Notes: generated from the sequence alone by a model not told the origin. DNA of 19,948 bases from Candidatus Zixiibacteriota bacterium (GCA_023129805.1 JAGMBK010000012.1:1-19948); one strand, 5' to 3'. Shown: positions 7,816-14,400, counted from the first letter of the stretch. Numbers and translations are program-made.

Positions 7816-8970
7816 ATGACGAATTACGATGTGATAATAATTGGCGCAGGCAGTGTGGGATTGCCTACTGCATTCTTCTTAGCACGGGAGAAACTCAAGG
7901 TTTTGGTGATAGATGAGCTTCCTTCCCCGGGGCAGGGTCAAAACAAGAGCGCCATCGGAGGGGTGAGAGCCACTCATTCAGACGCGGCCAAGATTCAAAC
8001 CTGCCGGCTGAGCCTTAAGGTCTTCTCTGGCTGGAAGGAGGAATACGAAGACGATATTCATTTTCAACCGGGCGGATACTGTTTTCCAGCCTACGAGGAA
8101 GAGCACAGAAAAAGCTTAAAGCAGTTGCTTGACCTTCAGAAAAAATATGGTTTAAACATTGACTGGTTGGACGCAGACGATATAGTTAAACTTCTCCCCG
8201 GGATAAATCCGAAAGGGTTGAAAGGAGGAACCTATTCTCCCGAAGATGGAAACGTGTCTCCTATTCTGACGGCAAGAGCCTTTTACAATCAGGCAATTAA
8301 GCGGGGTGCGACATTTAAGTTTCAGGAGAAGGTGATAGGGTTGGAGAGAGAAAAGGGTTCCGGAATAAAGGTTAAAACCGATAAGGGGACTTACTTAACT
8401 GAGAAGGTGATAAATGCGGCGGGAGCAAATGCCCGGGAGGTGGGGAAGATGATGGGGGTGGACTTACCCGTTTTTCCGGATTCGCACGAAGCCGGCGTAA
8501 CCGAGCCAGTTAAGCCTTTCTTCCAACCCCTGGTGGTGGACATCAGGGAGTTTCCCGGATCTAAGAATTTCTACTTCTATCAGGAAAAAGAGGGTCACAT
8601 AGTATTCTGTCTTACTCCCGAGCCGATAGTGCCCGGACTCAGCCGTGATTCCACATCTTCCTTTCTTCCTCAAGCCGCCAGGCGATTGATCCATCTATTC
8701 CCCCGATTGAGAAACATAAGGGTGCGCAGAGTGTGGCGTGGACTTTATCCCATGACCCCGGATGGGGTTCCCCTCGTGGATGAGCTGAAAGATTCAGATG
8801 GATTCTATGTAGCTGTGGGTTTTTGCGGGCAGGGGTTTATGCTTGGTCCGGGGATTGCTTTAAACCTGGTGAACCTGATCACAAAGGAAAAGCCCCTTTT
8901 GCCTGAGGATATTTTTAGAAGCTTTAGCTTGTATCGGGATTACACCCGCCCCTCGGAGGCTTTGAAATAG
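7816..8970 (+). CDS. FAD-dependent DAO-family dehydrogenase, partner subunit of the 690-aa iron-sulfur flavoprotein
   Basis: 384 residues, the usual size for sarcosine oxidase beta, OoxB or HcnC-type proteins. The N-terminus has the FAD dinucleotide fold (YDVIIIGAGSVG, Gly10, 12 and 15) followed by the acidic strand end (VLVIDE). A second flavin-contacting region reads VINAAGANA. The C-terminal DAO signature is RRVWRGLYPMTPDGVPLVDE, then GFCGQGFMLGPG. No transmembrane segment or export signal is seen. The enzyme should oxidise the C-N bond of an amino or imino acid and pass electrons to the neighbouring [Fe-S] subunit. The 258-bp spacer to that gene contains a repeat element but no obvious terminator with T-run, so co-transcription is possible. 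The start at 7816 has only a weak purine-rich site (AAGAG about 9 nt upstream). Downstream lie hairpins that likely end the transcript. Confidence 0.9.
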   Translation: MTNYDVIIIGAGSVGLPTAFFLAREKLKVLVIDELPSPGQGQNKSAIGGVRATHSDAAKIQTCRLSLKVFSGWKEEYEDDIHFQPGGYCFPAYEEEHRKSLKQLLDLQKKYGLNIDWLDADDIVKLLPGINPKGLKGGTYSPEDGNVSPILTARAFYNQAIKRGATFKFQEKVIGLEREKGSGIKVKTDKGTYLTEKVINAAGANAREVGKMMGVDLPVFPDSHEAGVTEPVKPFFQPLVVDIREFPGSKNFYFYQEKEGHIVFCLTPEPIVPGLSRDSTSSFLPQAARRLIHLFPRLRNIRVRRVWRGLYPMTPDGVPLVDELKDSDGFYVAVGFCGQGFMLGPGIALNLVNLITKEKPLLPEDIFRSFSLYRDYTRPSEALK

Positions 8971-9018
8971 GCTTATTCCCTGCAATTTGCGCAATCCAGA
9001 GGTTATTGAGAACCTATT

Positions 9019-9037
9019 GGCCCGCCTTTGGCGGGCC
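9019..9037 (+). repeat. GC-rich hairpin after the DAO gene
   Basis: A perfect 8-bp stem (GGCCCGCC, loop TTT, GGCGGGCC) starts about 50 bp past the stop codon. No T-run follows, so it may be a repeat relict or an RNA-end-protecting hairpin instead of a rho-independent terminator. The GCCTTTGGC core resembles hairpins at 13343-13355. Confidence 0.6.
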
Positions 9038-9070
9038 CTATGGGTGATAAGTCATTCACCTCTATAGGGA

Positions 9071-9125
9071 CGGGAATTTGCGTATGCATTCATACGAATA
9101 TCCCGCCCCAAGTGTGGGGTTTTTT
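9071..9125 (+). terminator. Long hairpin followed by rho-independent terminator
   Basis: A long interrupted stem occupies 9071-9105 (CGGGA with TCCCG, ATT with AAT, CGTATG with CATACG around loop CATT). Immediately after it CCCCA (9106-9110), loop AGTG, TGGGG (9115-9119) is followed by a run of six T. It is placed to end the transcript of the flavoenzyme operon. Confidence 0.7.
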
Positions 9126-9296
9126 CAATAAGACCTCAGGCTGTGAGGTAGACTGCCTCAAACTCGGTTTTTTAATTCAAAAAGTTAGATAAATACCTTT
9201 TATTTCTCAACTTTTTAGCTTCTCGCTTTTCTCATTTAAAAATACTTTACTTTGCAATTTGTGTGAATATGATTGCACAGCAGACGGCGATTTTTC
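9126..9296. other. Non-coding stretch before the GAF-HisKA operon
   Basis: Contains a 6-bp hairpin (ACCTCA at 9133-9138 with TGAGGT at 9144-9149). Nothing else can be named. A minus-strand open frame that covers part of 9207-9752 is not supported: it has no ribosome site and overlaps better genes. Confidence 0.35.
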
Positions 9297-9325
9297 TTGA
9301 CCTCTTTGTTGATTTTGATGATAAT
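9297..9325 (+). promoter_or_regulatory. Sigma70-like promoter of the small protein/GAF-HisKA operon
   Basis: TTGACC (9297-9302), a 17-bp spacer and GATAAT (9320-9325). It is about 230 bp upstream of the first start codon at 9553; the leader in between shows no clear structure. Confidence 0.5.
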
Positions 9326-9552
9326 ATTTAATCGGCAATTTAAAACAGATGGGTAAGTCTCGGGAAGGGTTGCACTTTGGGGGCATGGGGATATTCTGAT
9401 TCCCTGAAGTTAAAGCATCATTCCCCAAAGAAAAGCCCCTCCCAGCGGCATATATTTTGCTCTTTCCCAAGATGAAGTTTGTCACCAAAACAAGGTTATT
9501 AGCAGAGCATCGCTTTAGAGGTAACAAACCAAAAGAGGAAAGAGGGGAAGAG

Positions 9553-9681
9553 ATGGAACAGAATTGTGCAGTATGGATAACGGTTGTCTTTGTGTTTACT
9601 GTTATGGGACTTGCTTTTCTTTTTCCTGCAGGAGGAGGAGACAAAAGAAGGTCGAAGTCAACAAACGATTCGGGGAGATGA
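9553..9681 (+). CDS. Small single-helix membrane protein, 42 aa, unknown function
   Basis: A 42-residue frame begins at the ATG at 9553 just behind a purine-rich ribosome site (GAGGGGAAG). It has one hydrophobic segment (CAVWITVVFVFTVMGLAFLF, about residues 5-24) followed by a basic, Gly-rich tail (GGGDKRRSK). The same frame extends upstream to an ATG at 9457, but that start lacks a ribosome site and adds a charged stretch, so the short form is preferred. Its stop is 9 nt before the start of the GAF-HisKA gene, which implies translational coupling and a shared role, for example a membrane anchor or regulator. No family recognised. Confidence 0.55.
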   Translation: MEQNCAVWITVVFVFTVMGLAFLFPAGGGDKRRSKSTNDSGR

Positions 9682-9690
9682 GCCCAAGAA

Positions 9691-10479
9691 ATGGAAACGA
9701 GCATAGAATATAAGAAATTTCTGCTTTTGAAGAATCTGGCACAAAAAATCAATTCCTCGGTGGAGATGAACCAGATTCTTCAGGAGGCGCTGGACGGGCT
9801 CCTGGAGATCCTCAGATTGCAATGTACCTCCATAACCTTGTGGGATGAAAAGACGAAAAAGACAACTAACCAGATAGCCTCCGGGGCGATAGAGAAGCTG
9901 AAGATCCTGCGCGATTTTGATCAACAGGTGATGGAAGCGATGAGAAAGCAAATTCATATGGAGTCCATCTATGCCACCTTTGACTCAGAAGGGCCGCACA
10001 GCGTTTTCTCTTATCCCATAAAAAGAGACGGACACACAGTCGGCGCCATCGCCGGGCTGGTTGCAGGATACAAAAACTTAAGCCCGGAGGAGGAGCTTTT
10101 TGAAGCGCTGAGCCACCAGTTAGGGATAGCTCTCACTAAGGCATCTTTGTGGGAGGCAAAGATAGAAGGAGAGATTGCCGAGGATGTGATAAAGTCCGAA
10201 AGGCTGAAAGCCATGATCGAAACCGCAGTTACCATCAACCATGAGGTGAACAATCCGTTGGCCGCAGTTTTGGGATATGTCCAGCTTATTTTGAGCAGGC
10301 CTGAGAATCTGGACTCCGATACCATCGACAAGTTGAAAAAGATCGAGACCGGCGCGCTCAAGATAAAAGAGGTGACCAACCGGCTCTTAAAGATAGTGGA
10401 GCCGGTGATAGTGAAATATGCCGGAGACGTGCGAATGGTGGATTTGGATCAATCTAAGACAAAGGAAGATGAAGATTAG
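9691..10479 (+). CDS. GAF domain protein with histidine-kinase phosphoacceptor (HisKA) domain but no ATPase domain
   Basis: 262 residues. An amphipathic N-terminal helix leads into a GAF-like sensor domain, about 15-155 (SVEMNQILQEALDGLLEIL..., then SYPIKRDGHTVGAIAGL). A linker helix then leads into a HisKA dimerisation domain, about 165-235, with H-box His184 (NHEVNNPLAAVLGY). The chain ends about 20 residues after the second HisKA helix in an acidic tail. The N, G1 and G2 boxes of HATPase_c are absent, and a terminator begins about 33 bp after the stop, so the gene is not simply cut by a frameshift in a visible downstream domain. It may be a phosphotransfer or dominant-negative partner phosphorylated in trans by another kinase, or a degenerate kinase. 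It is cytoplasmic, with the 42-aa membrane protein encoded just upstream. Confidence 0.85.
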   Translation: METSIEYKKFLLLKNLAQKINSSVEMNQILQEALDGLLEILRLQCTSITLWDEKTKKTTNQIASGAIEKLKILRDFDQQVMEAMRKQIHMESIYATFDSEGPHSVFSYPIKRDGHTVGAIAGLVAGYKNLSPEEELFEALSHQLGIALTKASLWEAKIEGEIAEDVIKSERLKAMIETAVTINHEVNNPLAAVLGYVQLILSRPENLDSDTIDKLKKIETGALKIKEVTNRLLKIVEPVIVKYAGDVRMVDLDQSKTKEDED

Positions 10480-10511
10480 AAAATAAGGGGCATTTTATAT
10501 AAAAGCAAAAA

Positions 10512-10539
10512 AGTCCCCCAGTTTTGGGGGACTTTTTTT
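10512..10539 (+). terminator. Rho-independent terminator of the GAF-HisKA operon
   Basis: A perfect 8-bp stem (AGTCCCCC at 10512-10519, GGGGGACT at 10526-10533, loop AGTTTT) is preceded by an A-run and followed by a T-run to 10539. This makes it able to act in both directions, though no minus-strand gene ends here. Confidence 0.93.
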
Positions 10540-10552
10540 GTGTTCCAGCTGA

Positions 10553-10775
10553 TCGGGCGGGGGTTCAACCCCCGCCCGAACAAGAGGCCGTTGATATTTC
10601 GACGTCGGCACCGGCGTTACTGACGTTTCTGACGTTACTACCGGATCGGACAGGGGTTGTACATCTGTCCACCAGAAAGGGGCGGGGGTGTAACCCCCTC
10701 CGCCCCAACAGGATGTTTCGACGTCGGCGCCGAGCTTACTGACGTTTCTGGCGTTTCTGGCGTTTCTGATGTTCA
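10553..10775. repeat. Tandemly duplicated non-coding module: G/C palindrome, CGACGTCGG box and 9-bp tandem repeats
   Basis: Two copies of one module stand head to tail. Each has a GGGCGGGGGT-type palindrome (first copy 10553-10579 with perfect 13-bp arms; second copy about 10679-10706, imperfect), then AACA, then TTTCGACGTCGG (about 10597 and 10715), then 9-bp tandem units of consensus TGRCGTTTC. The units are three in the first copy (10612-10638) and four in the second (10740-10775). A hairpin GGACAG/CTGTCC (10648-10670) sits between. Weak open frames on both strands here are products of the repeats and are not annotated. Confidence 0.8.
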
Positions 10776-10815
10776 TTTTGAAAAATTTTCATCATCTGTA
10801 ATCATGTGCTGACCT

Positions 10816-10926
10816 TTATCCCCTTTTTACCCAGAGGGATAGGCATATCCGTCCATAAGTTGATAATGGTGAGAAAGGCGATCGAAAAAGTTTGACTCTT
10901 TGAATATGAACGTTCTTTCCTCTCAT
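10816..10926 (-). CDS. Possible 36-aa ORF of unknown function
   Basis: The minus strand has AAGGAG 6 nt before an ATG at 10926, followed by 36 codons to TAA at 10816. The predicted peptide starts MRGKNVHIQRVKLF and is basic, with no signal peptide or known motif. The good ribosome site is the only positive evidence. It may be a relic or chance. No promoter was identified. Confidence 0.2.
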   Translation of the reverse strand: MRGKNVHIQRVKLFRSPFSPLSTYGRICLSLWVKRG

Positions 10927-11040
10927 ATAACTCTCCTTAATAACAGGTGGGCTATCTCGATCACCATCAAAATTGTAGTGAAATTGCTTTTTGGGGAAGT
11001 TAAGACTTTCCGTTAGAGGACCTTTTCAGTTGCTCGTGTT

Positions 11041-11082
11041 CGTCACGGACACCTTCCAGACGGATCTTTGATGTCCGTGACG
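11041..11082. repeat. Palindromic repeat, CGTCACGGACA family, copy 1
   Basis: Perfect 11-bp arms (CGTCACGGACA at 11041-11051, TGTCCGTGACG at 11072-11082) around a 20-nt loop. The same arm sequence recurs as a tight hairpin at 13585-13610. Confidence 0.75.
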
Positions 11083-11117
11083 TTGAGGAAGATGGTCATG
11101 GAGGAGGGCGTCCGTTC

Positions 11118-11165
11118 TCCCGCCCTTCGGGTCTGAGCCCTCAGGGTCGAAGACCAAGGGCGGGA
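11118..11165. repeat. Long inverted repeat TCCCGCCCTT / AAGGGCGGGA
   Basis: 10-bp perfect arms (11118-11127 and 11156-11165). The inner GGTCT/AGACC pairing extends the stem. No T-run follows on either strand. Confidence 0.7.
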
Positions 11166-11190
11166 TCAGGATGAATCCGTGACCAACAAA

Positions 11191-11234
11191 GGAGTCGGGA
11201 TTTTATCCTGCTTCGGAAGAAAATCCCGAACTCC
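11191..11234 (-). repeat. Inverted repeat downstream of the third surface-protein gene
   Basis: Arms GGAGT-CGGGATTTT (11191-11204) and AAAATCCCG-A-ACTCC (11219-11234) form a strong interrupted stem about 95 bp past the stop of the minus-strand gene ending at 11330. Its position suits an RNA 3' end structure, but there is no clear T-run on the minus strand. It could be a repeat-family member and a terminator at the same time. Confidence 0.5.
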
Positions 11235-11329
11235 TCTCTCTCGTTTGAAATGGCGGGCAAGGAGAACCCAATTTGAACAGGGGCTTTTCCTTTATACAGT
11301 TCTGGTCCACTTCCCGGAGATATAGTTAC

Positions 11330-13300
11330 CTATCCTTGACATGGCGGCGGTCCACCTCTGAAAAGATAATTGATCAGATAGACCACATCCCCTATATTGA
11401 CCACTCCGTCCCCGGTGACATCACCCCGAGAAGCAAATTCGAGCTTCAGTCGGTCATAATAGTGCTCATTCCTGACTACCACCAGAAAGAGATCGGAACC
11501 CTCAATGTGGTTGATGGTGAAGTCATAAAGCTCTGTTAACTCTTCCTCGCCCAACGTGTCCGAATACGCAAATAGACTGTCTACTGTCAGACTCGTAGGC
11601 AAGACGAAACATCCCCAGTAAGGATACAACATGTCTGTGCCGACGTTGACTAATAGTGAATCGTTGACGTGAACTAGATTAGCCGAGGAGCAGCTTGCAA
11701 ATGGAGCGCAGGCTGTAATTGAGAAAGTGAAGCTGGCCAGTTCGGGCGCAAAGAAATCAAAAGGAATGCATTTGCTCGCTTCGACCTTCACGGGCATACT
11801 AATGGCGTCATTCATGTCTGGCGGATTCGATAACCATAGGATGTAATTTCCTTGTTCCGCGGCATGTGGTGGATCAAAGAGTTGTTCTGTGCCTGCTTGT
11901 GTCCCATCCAGATTGAGCAACGTGGTGTTGAGCGGATAGGTTATTATACAATCGTTGCGCAATCCGTACCCCGGCCGTACAGTGCCCCAAGATGGATCCA
12001 ACTCCCCAAAGGACGCAAAACCATGCACAGACCCCGCAACAACAGGGCATGGTCCGTGTTCCTTTAGGTCGTACAAACACGAGCAAACATCCAAACCATC
12101 CTGGTGAATATAACACTTTTCAAGCTCGACGTACCGGGCCAAACCGTACAGTGTACAAGCTTCCACAACCTCTTGAGGCCTAGAGCAAGGTGGGACTAGA
12201 ACCGGATTCGTAATAAGTATGCTGTACATTACGCGTCCGGAGTCTTTTGTCAGAGTCCACGAGAGCGTGTCGGCATTTGCATCGTAATACCAAAATAGAG
12301 TAGGGTCAGCGCCTAGTTCTTCGTAGAAGATGTAGGGTGTTCGGACCCACATTTGCTCGAGAGTAATAGCATAGAAATTGAACTCTCCAGTGTACCCTGC
12401 AGGAAAGCTTAGTTCAAACCGGGTCGCCACTTCATGTCGGGCGAGCTCGGTAGTATCGTAGTACAACACCTTATACGTGGCAGTGTTGGGCACCTCAGTC
12501 TCTATGTACGTCACCTGGGCGAACATGTCGACATGTTCGCCATCGGATATGACAACATCAAATGGGTATGGCTCTCCTTCAGGTGTCATGAAATGGGCTA
12601 TAAAGGTCGTTGGCTCAACAATGGAAGTGCCGAAGCAATACTCCTCCTCGCCGAGATAGTCATCCCAGATCTGCGGGATATAGGTTTCCGCATCTGATCT
12701 GCCAAAAGCCAGTCGGGAAGACGGTGGCCAGAAGCAGCTATCGATACAAACTGTCATAGTATCTTCCAGCTTAAAGGTCATGGTTGCCAGAAGCTGGCGG
12801 GATCCGCCCGGCCAGTTTTGATCCTGGATGCCTGAGCCAGTCATAACGAACCAGAAATGAGAGGTGCCATCCAGATTCAGAAATCTGCTGTCCCACTCAC
12901 GTCCCGAAAGGTCCTCGGAATATGACATCATGATGTTGGTCTCTCCGGGCAGGTGACGGAAGATGCTCCGGTCGAGATCGGGTAGAGGAAAAAGATTGGT
13001 ATTATTCCAGTAGCCACTCAGACTGCAATATTTGCCAGGATTGGTGTGAGTGTAGCAGAGAGGAATACAAAAACCCATAATGGAGTCTATGGCAGGATCG
13101 GGAATATCATTGGTGACATAGAGCGGAACGCGGACCAACCACGGCCCCGGCTCAAAAAGCGAATCGTCACCCGGATAACACTCAAGGTACAGGGTGTCAG
13201 CCACACCATTGTCATTCGGGTCCTGATCAGCCACTGCAAAACCGGAGAAACCGAACGCTACTAAAACCATCACTGCTAAAAGTAACAAATTTCGTTTCAT
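11330..13300 (-). CDS. Secreted surface protein with shared N-terminal module and single C-terminal dockerin-like repeat
   Basis: 656 residues from the start at 13300, chosen because AAGGAG lies 7 nt upstream and a signal peptide follows at once (MKRNLLLLAVMV, cut near residue 24 before DQDPNDNG). An in-frame ATG at 13423 also has GGGAGG upstream, but it would place 41 repeat-derived residues before the signal peptide. Residues about 25-225 are clearly homologous to the same part of the 1221-3641 product: both have WNNTxLFP, SIFRH, LNLDxTSHFW, LLAT.TF..EDTM.VCID and FWPP.SRL.F. The Cys-rich middle, about 226-620, with a cluster of about ten Cys near 385-450, matches no family I recognise. The tail has one dockerin-like half-repeat (GDVTGDGVVNIGDVVYLINYLFRGG). 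Dockerins normally have two, so this one is short. Function unknown; exported. Confidence 0.85.
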   Translation of the reverse strand: MKRNLLLLAVMVLVAFGFSGFAVADQDPNDNGVADTLYLECYPGDDSLFEPGPWLVRVPLYVTNDIPDPAIDSIMGFCIPLCYTHTNPGKYCSLSGYWNNTNLFPLPDLDRSIFRHLPGETNIMMSYSEDLSGREWDSRFLNLDGTSHFWFVMTGSGIQDQNWPGGSRQLLATMTFKLEDTMTVCIDSCFWPPSSRLAFGRSDAETYIPQIWDDYLGEEEYCFGTSIVEPTTFIAHFMTPEGEPYPFDVVISDGEHVDMFAQVTYIETEVPNTATYKVLYYDTTELARHEVATRFELSFPAGYTGEFNFYAITLEQMWVRTPYIFYEELGADPTLFWYYDANADTLSWTLTKDSGRVMYSILITNPVLVPPCSRPQEVVEACTLYGLARYVELEKCYIHQDGLDVCSCLYDLKEHGPCPVVAGSVHGFASFGELDPSWGTVRPGYGLRNDCIITYPLNTTLLNLDGTQAGTEQLFDPPHAAEQGNYILWLSNPPDMNDAISMPVKVEASKCIPFDFFAPELASFTFSITACAPFASCSSANLVHVNDSLLVNVGTDMLYPYWGCFVLPTSLTVDSLFAYSDTLGEEELTELYDFTINHIEGSDLFLVVVRNEHYYDRLKLEFASRGDVTGDGVVNIGDVVYLINYLFRGGPPPCQG

Positions 13301-13322
13301 TTTATTGCTCCTTTTGGATTTT

Positions 13323-13375
13323 TCTGCCAGAGGCAGATCCCCTGCCAAAGGCGGGGTGGGCGCCTTCGGCGGAAA
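13323..13375. repeat. Cluster of small hairpins just upstream of the surface-protein ribosome site
   Basis: Three short stem-loops in a row: TCTGCC/GGCAGA (13323-13337, loop AGA), CCTGCC/GGCGGG with one G-T pair (about 13341-13355, loop AAA), and CGCC/GGCG (about 13361-13371). They lie about 20-75 nt upstream of the start codon at 13300, so if transcribed they would structure the leader. Confidence 0.5.
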
Positions 13376-13522
13376 GGTTATAGGTTGGAGGTTGTGGGTT
13401 AAAGGATTTTCTTGAGCTTTCATTTTGAACACCTCCCAGTTTCACTGGTTAATGGTTCGACTTCGTATATCCTGAACGAAGTTGAAGGGCTCACCACAAG
13501 TGGTTCACGGTTTACGGTTCAC
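13376..13522. repeat. GGTTNNN heptamer repeat arrays
   Basis: Nine heptamers beginning GGTT occur in three exact 7-bp-phased runs: four at 13376-13403 (GGTTATA, GGTTGGA, GGTTGTG, GGTTAAA), two at 13447-13460 (GGTTAAT, GGTTCGA) and three at 13502-13522 (GGTTCAC, GGTTTAC, GGTTCAC). There are no spacers, so this is not a CRISPR. It resembles the short tandemly repeated heptamers described in cyanobacteria. Confidence 0.7.
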
Positions 13523-13584
13523 AGTTTTCCTCTACACCTCTCGTTGGTAGAGGACGCCTCATTCCCTACCACCAGTCATCTTAC

Positions 13585-13610
13585 CGTCACGGACGGGGGC
13601 GTCCGTGACG
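13585..13610. repeat. Palindromic repeat, CGTCACGGACG family, copy 2
   Basis: Perfect 11-bp arms (13585-13595 and 13600-13610) with a GGGG loop. Ten of the eleven arm bases are shared with the element at 11041-11082. Confidence 0.8.
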
Positions 13611-13780
13611 AACAAAAACAAACTCACTAAATCATTTGCAGAATGTTTTAACCATCTCCTTGGTATGCTCTTAGAAAGTTAACGATTTGAGTTGATTGAA
13701 AATGAATTGTGGGTAACTCCATCTACCACCTCCTTGGAAATAGAGAGTTAGACCAAAATTAGGAAGAACTCCTTTGGAGA

Positions 13781-13819
13781 GCCCCTGATCAATTGCCAAA
13801 GATTGATTATCCCAGGGGC
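13781..13819. repeat. Imperfect inverted repeat
   Basis: GCCCCTG (13781-13787) pairs with CAGGGGC (13813-13819), and ATCAAT with ATTGAT inside. It lies in the non-coding region 13611-14060, where I see no gene. Confidence 0.5.
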
Positions 13820-14096
13820 AAACCAAAAGAGAATCGCTCATATTTTGAATTTATATCCTCACCTTTCATCCTGAAAAAGAGGAACCTATTGTTAACTCCG
13901 ATTCTTCCGCAAATTAAGTGAAAAGTCTATCTTTGCCCTGTCAAATGGGAAAGAGATTCGGATAAAGCATGGTATAAATTTTACCAACATGAAATATTAG
14001 TTGTGTTATAGAATCAAAAAGGGCTTCTAAAAAAACCCCAATTCAGACCTAATTTGTCTTAGTTAAGAATTGCACTCTTTTTAGATTGACTAATTA

Positions 14097-14124
14097 AATT
14101 TACTACATCTGAAATATTTGTCAA
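14097..14124 (-). promoter_or_regulatory. Sigma70-like promoter probably serving the 11330-13300 gene
   Basis: On the minus strand TTGACA (14119-14124), a 16-bp spacer and TAAATT (14097-14102). The context AGTGC before TTGACA and the AGAGTGCAATTCTTAACT motif downstream (plus-strand 14061-14079) match the promoters at 3849-3876 and 5296-5323. It is about 800 bp from the start codon, with repeat arrays in between, so the link to this gene is by similarity only. Confidence 0.5.
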
Positions 14125-14173
14125 GCACTTTTTAACTTTTTACACCTGGGTTATCCCCAGCGATCTTTATGTT

Positions 14174-14197
14174 GTGTCAGGACCTCAGTCCTGACAC
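14174..14197. repeat. Perfect hairpin GTGTCAGGAC / GTCCTGACAC
   Basis: 10-bp perfect arms around a CTCA loop. No T-run. It fits the same class of intergenic palindromes as its neighbours but shares no arm sequence with them. Confidence 0.7.
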
Positions 14198-14356
14198 CTT
14201 AAAACGTCAGTCACCAGGATTCCGCCAAAGACGAAAGAGTGGAGCTCCTGACATAACTATTAGGCACCTCACAGCTGATGGGAACAAATTAAGCAGATGA
14301 GAACTACTGATATCAGCTTAATCCCATTAATCAGCTGTGAGATATTTCTTGGTCTG

Positions 14357-14400
14357 AGACGGATTGTCCTATGGATCCTTCGGGGCGGCCGCCCATCCGT
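14357..14400. repeat. Dispersed hairpin repeat element, copy 2 (inverted relative to 7652-7713)
   Basis: AGACGGATTGT (14357-14367) and CTATGGATCCTTCGG (14369-14383) are the reverse complement of 7687-7713 with one mismatch. As in copy 1, AGACGGAT pairs with a downstream ATCCGT (14395-14400). The loop differs: copy 2 has a GGCGGCCGCC insert. Confidence 0.75.

Noticed and set aside
9207..9752. 181-codon open frame on the minus strand
   Set aside because: No ribosome site, no recognisable motif, and it overlaps the promoter, the small membrane-protein gene and the start of the GAF-HisKA gene on the other strand.
10495..10776. 93-codon minus-strand and 72-codon plus-strand frames
   Set aside because: They run through the terminator, the G/C palindromes and the 9-bp tandem units; the repeated NAR/NV residues merely translate the repeat.
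13301..13432. Longer N-terminus for the third surface protein (in-frame ATG at 13432 or 13423)
   Set aside because: GGGAGG does precede 13423, but the added residues come from heptamer and hairpin repeats and would bury the signal peptide that begins at 13300.
13376..13522. CRISPR array
   Set aside because: Repeats are 7 bp, contiguous and without spacers of constant length; no cas genes are present.
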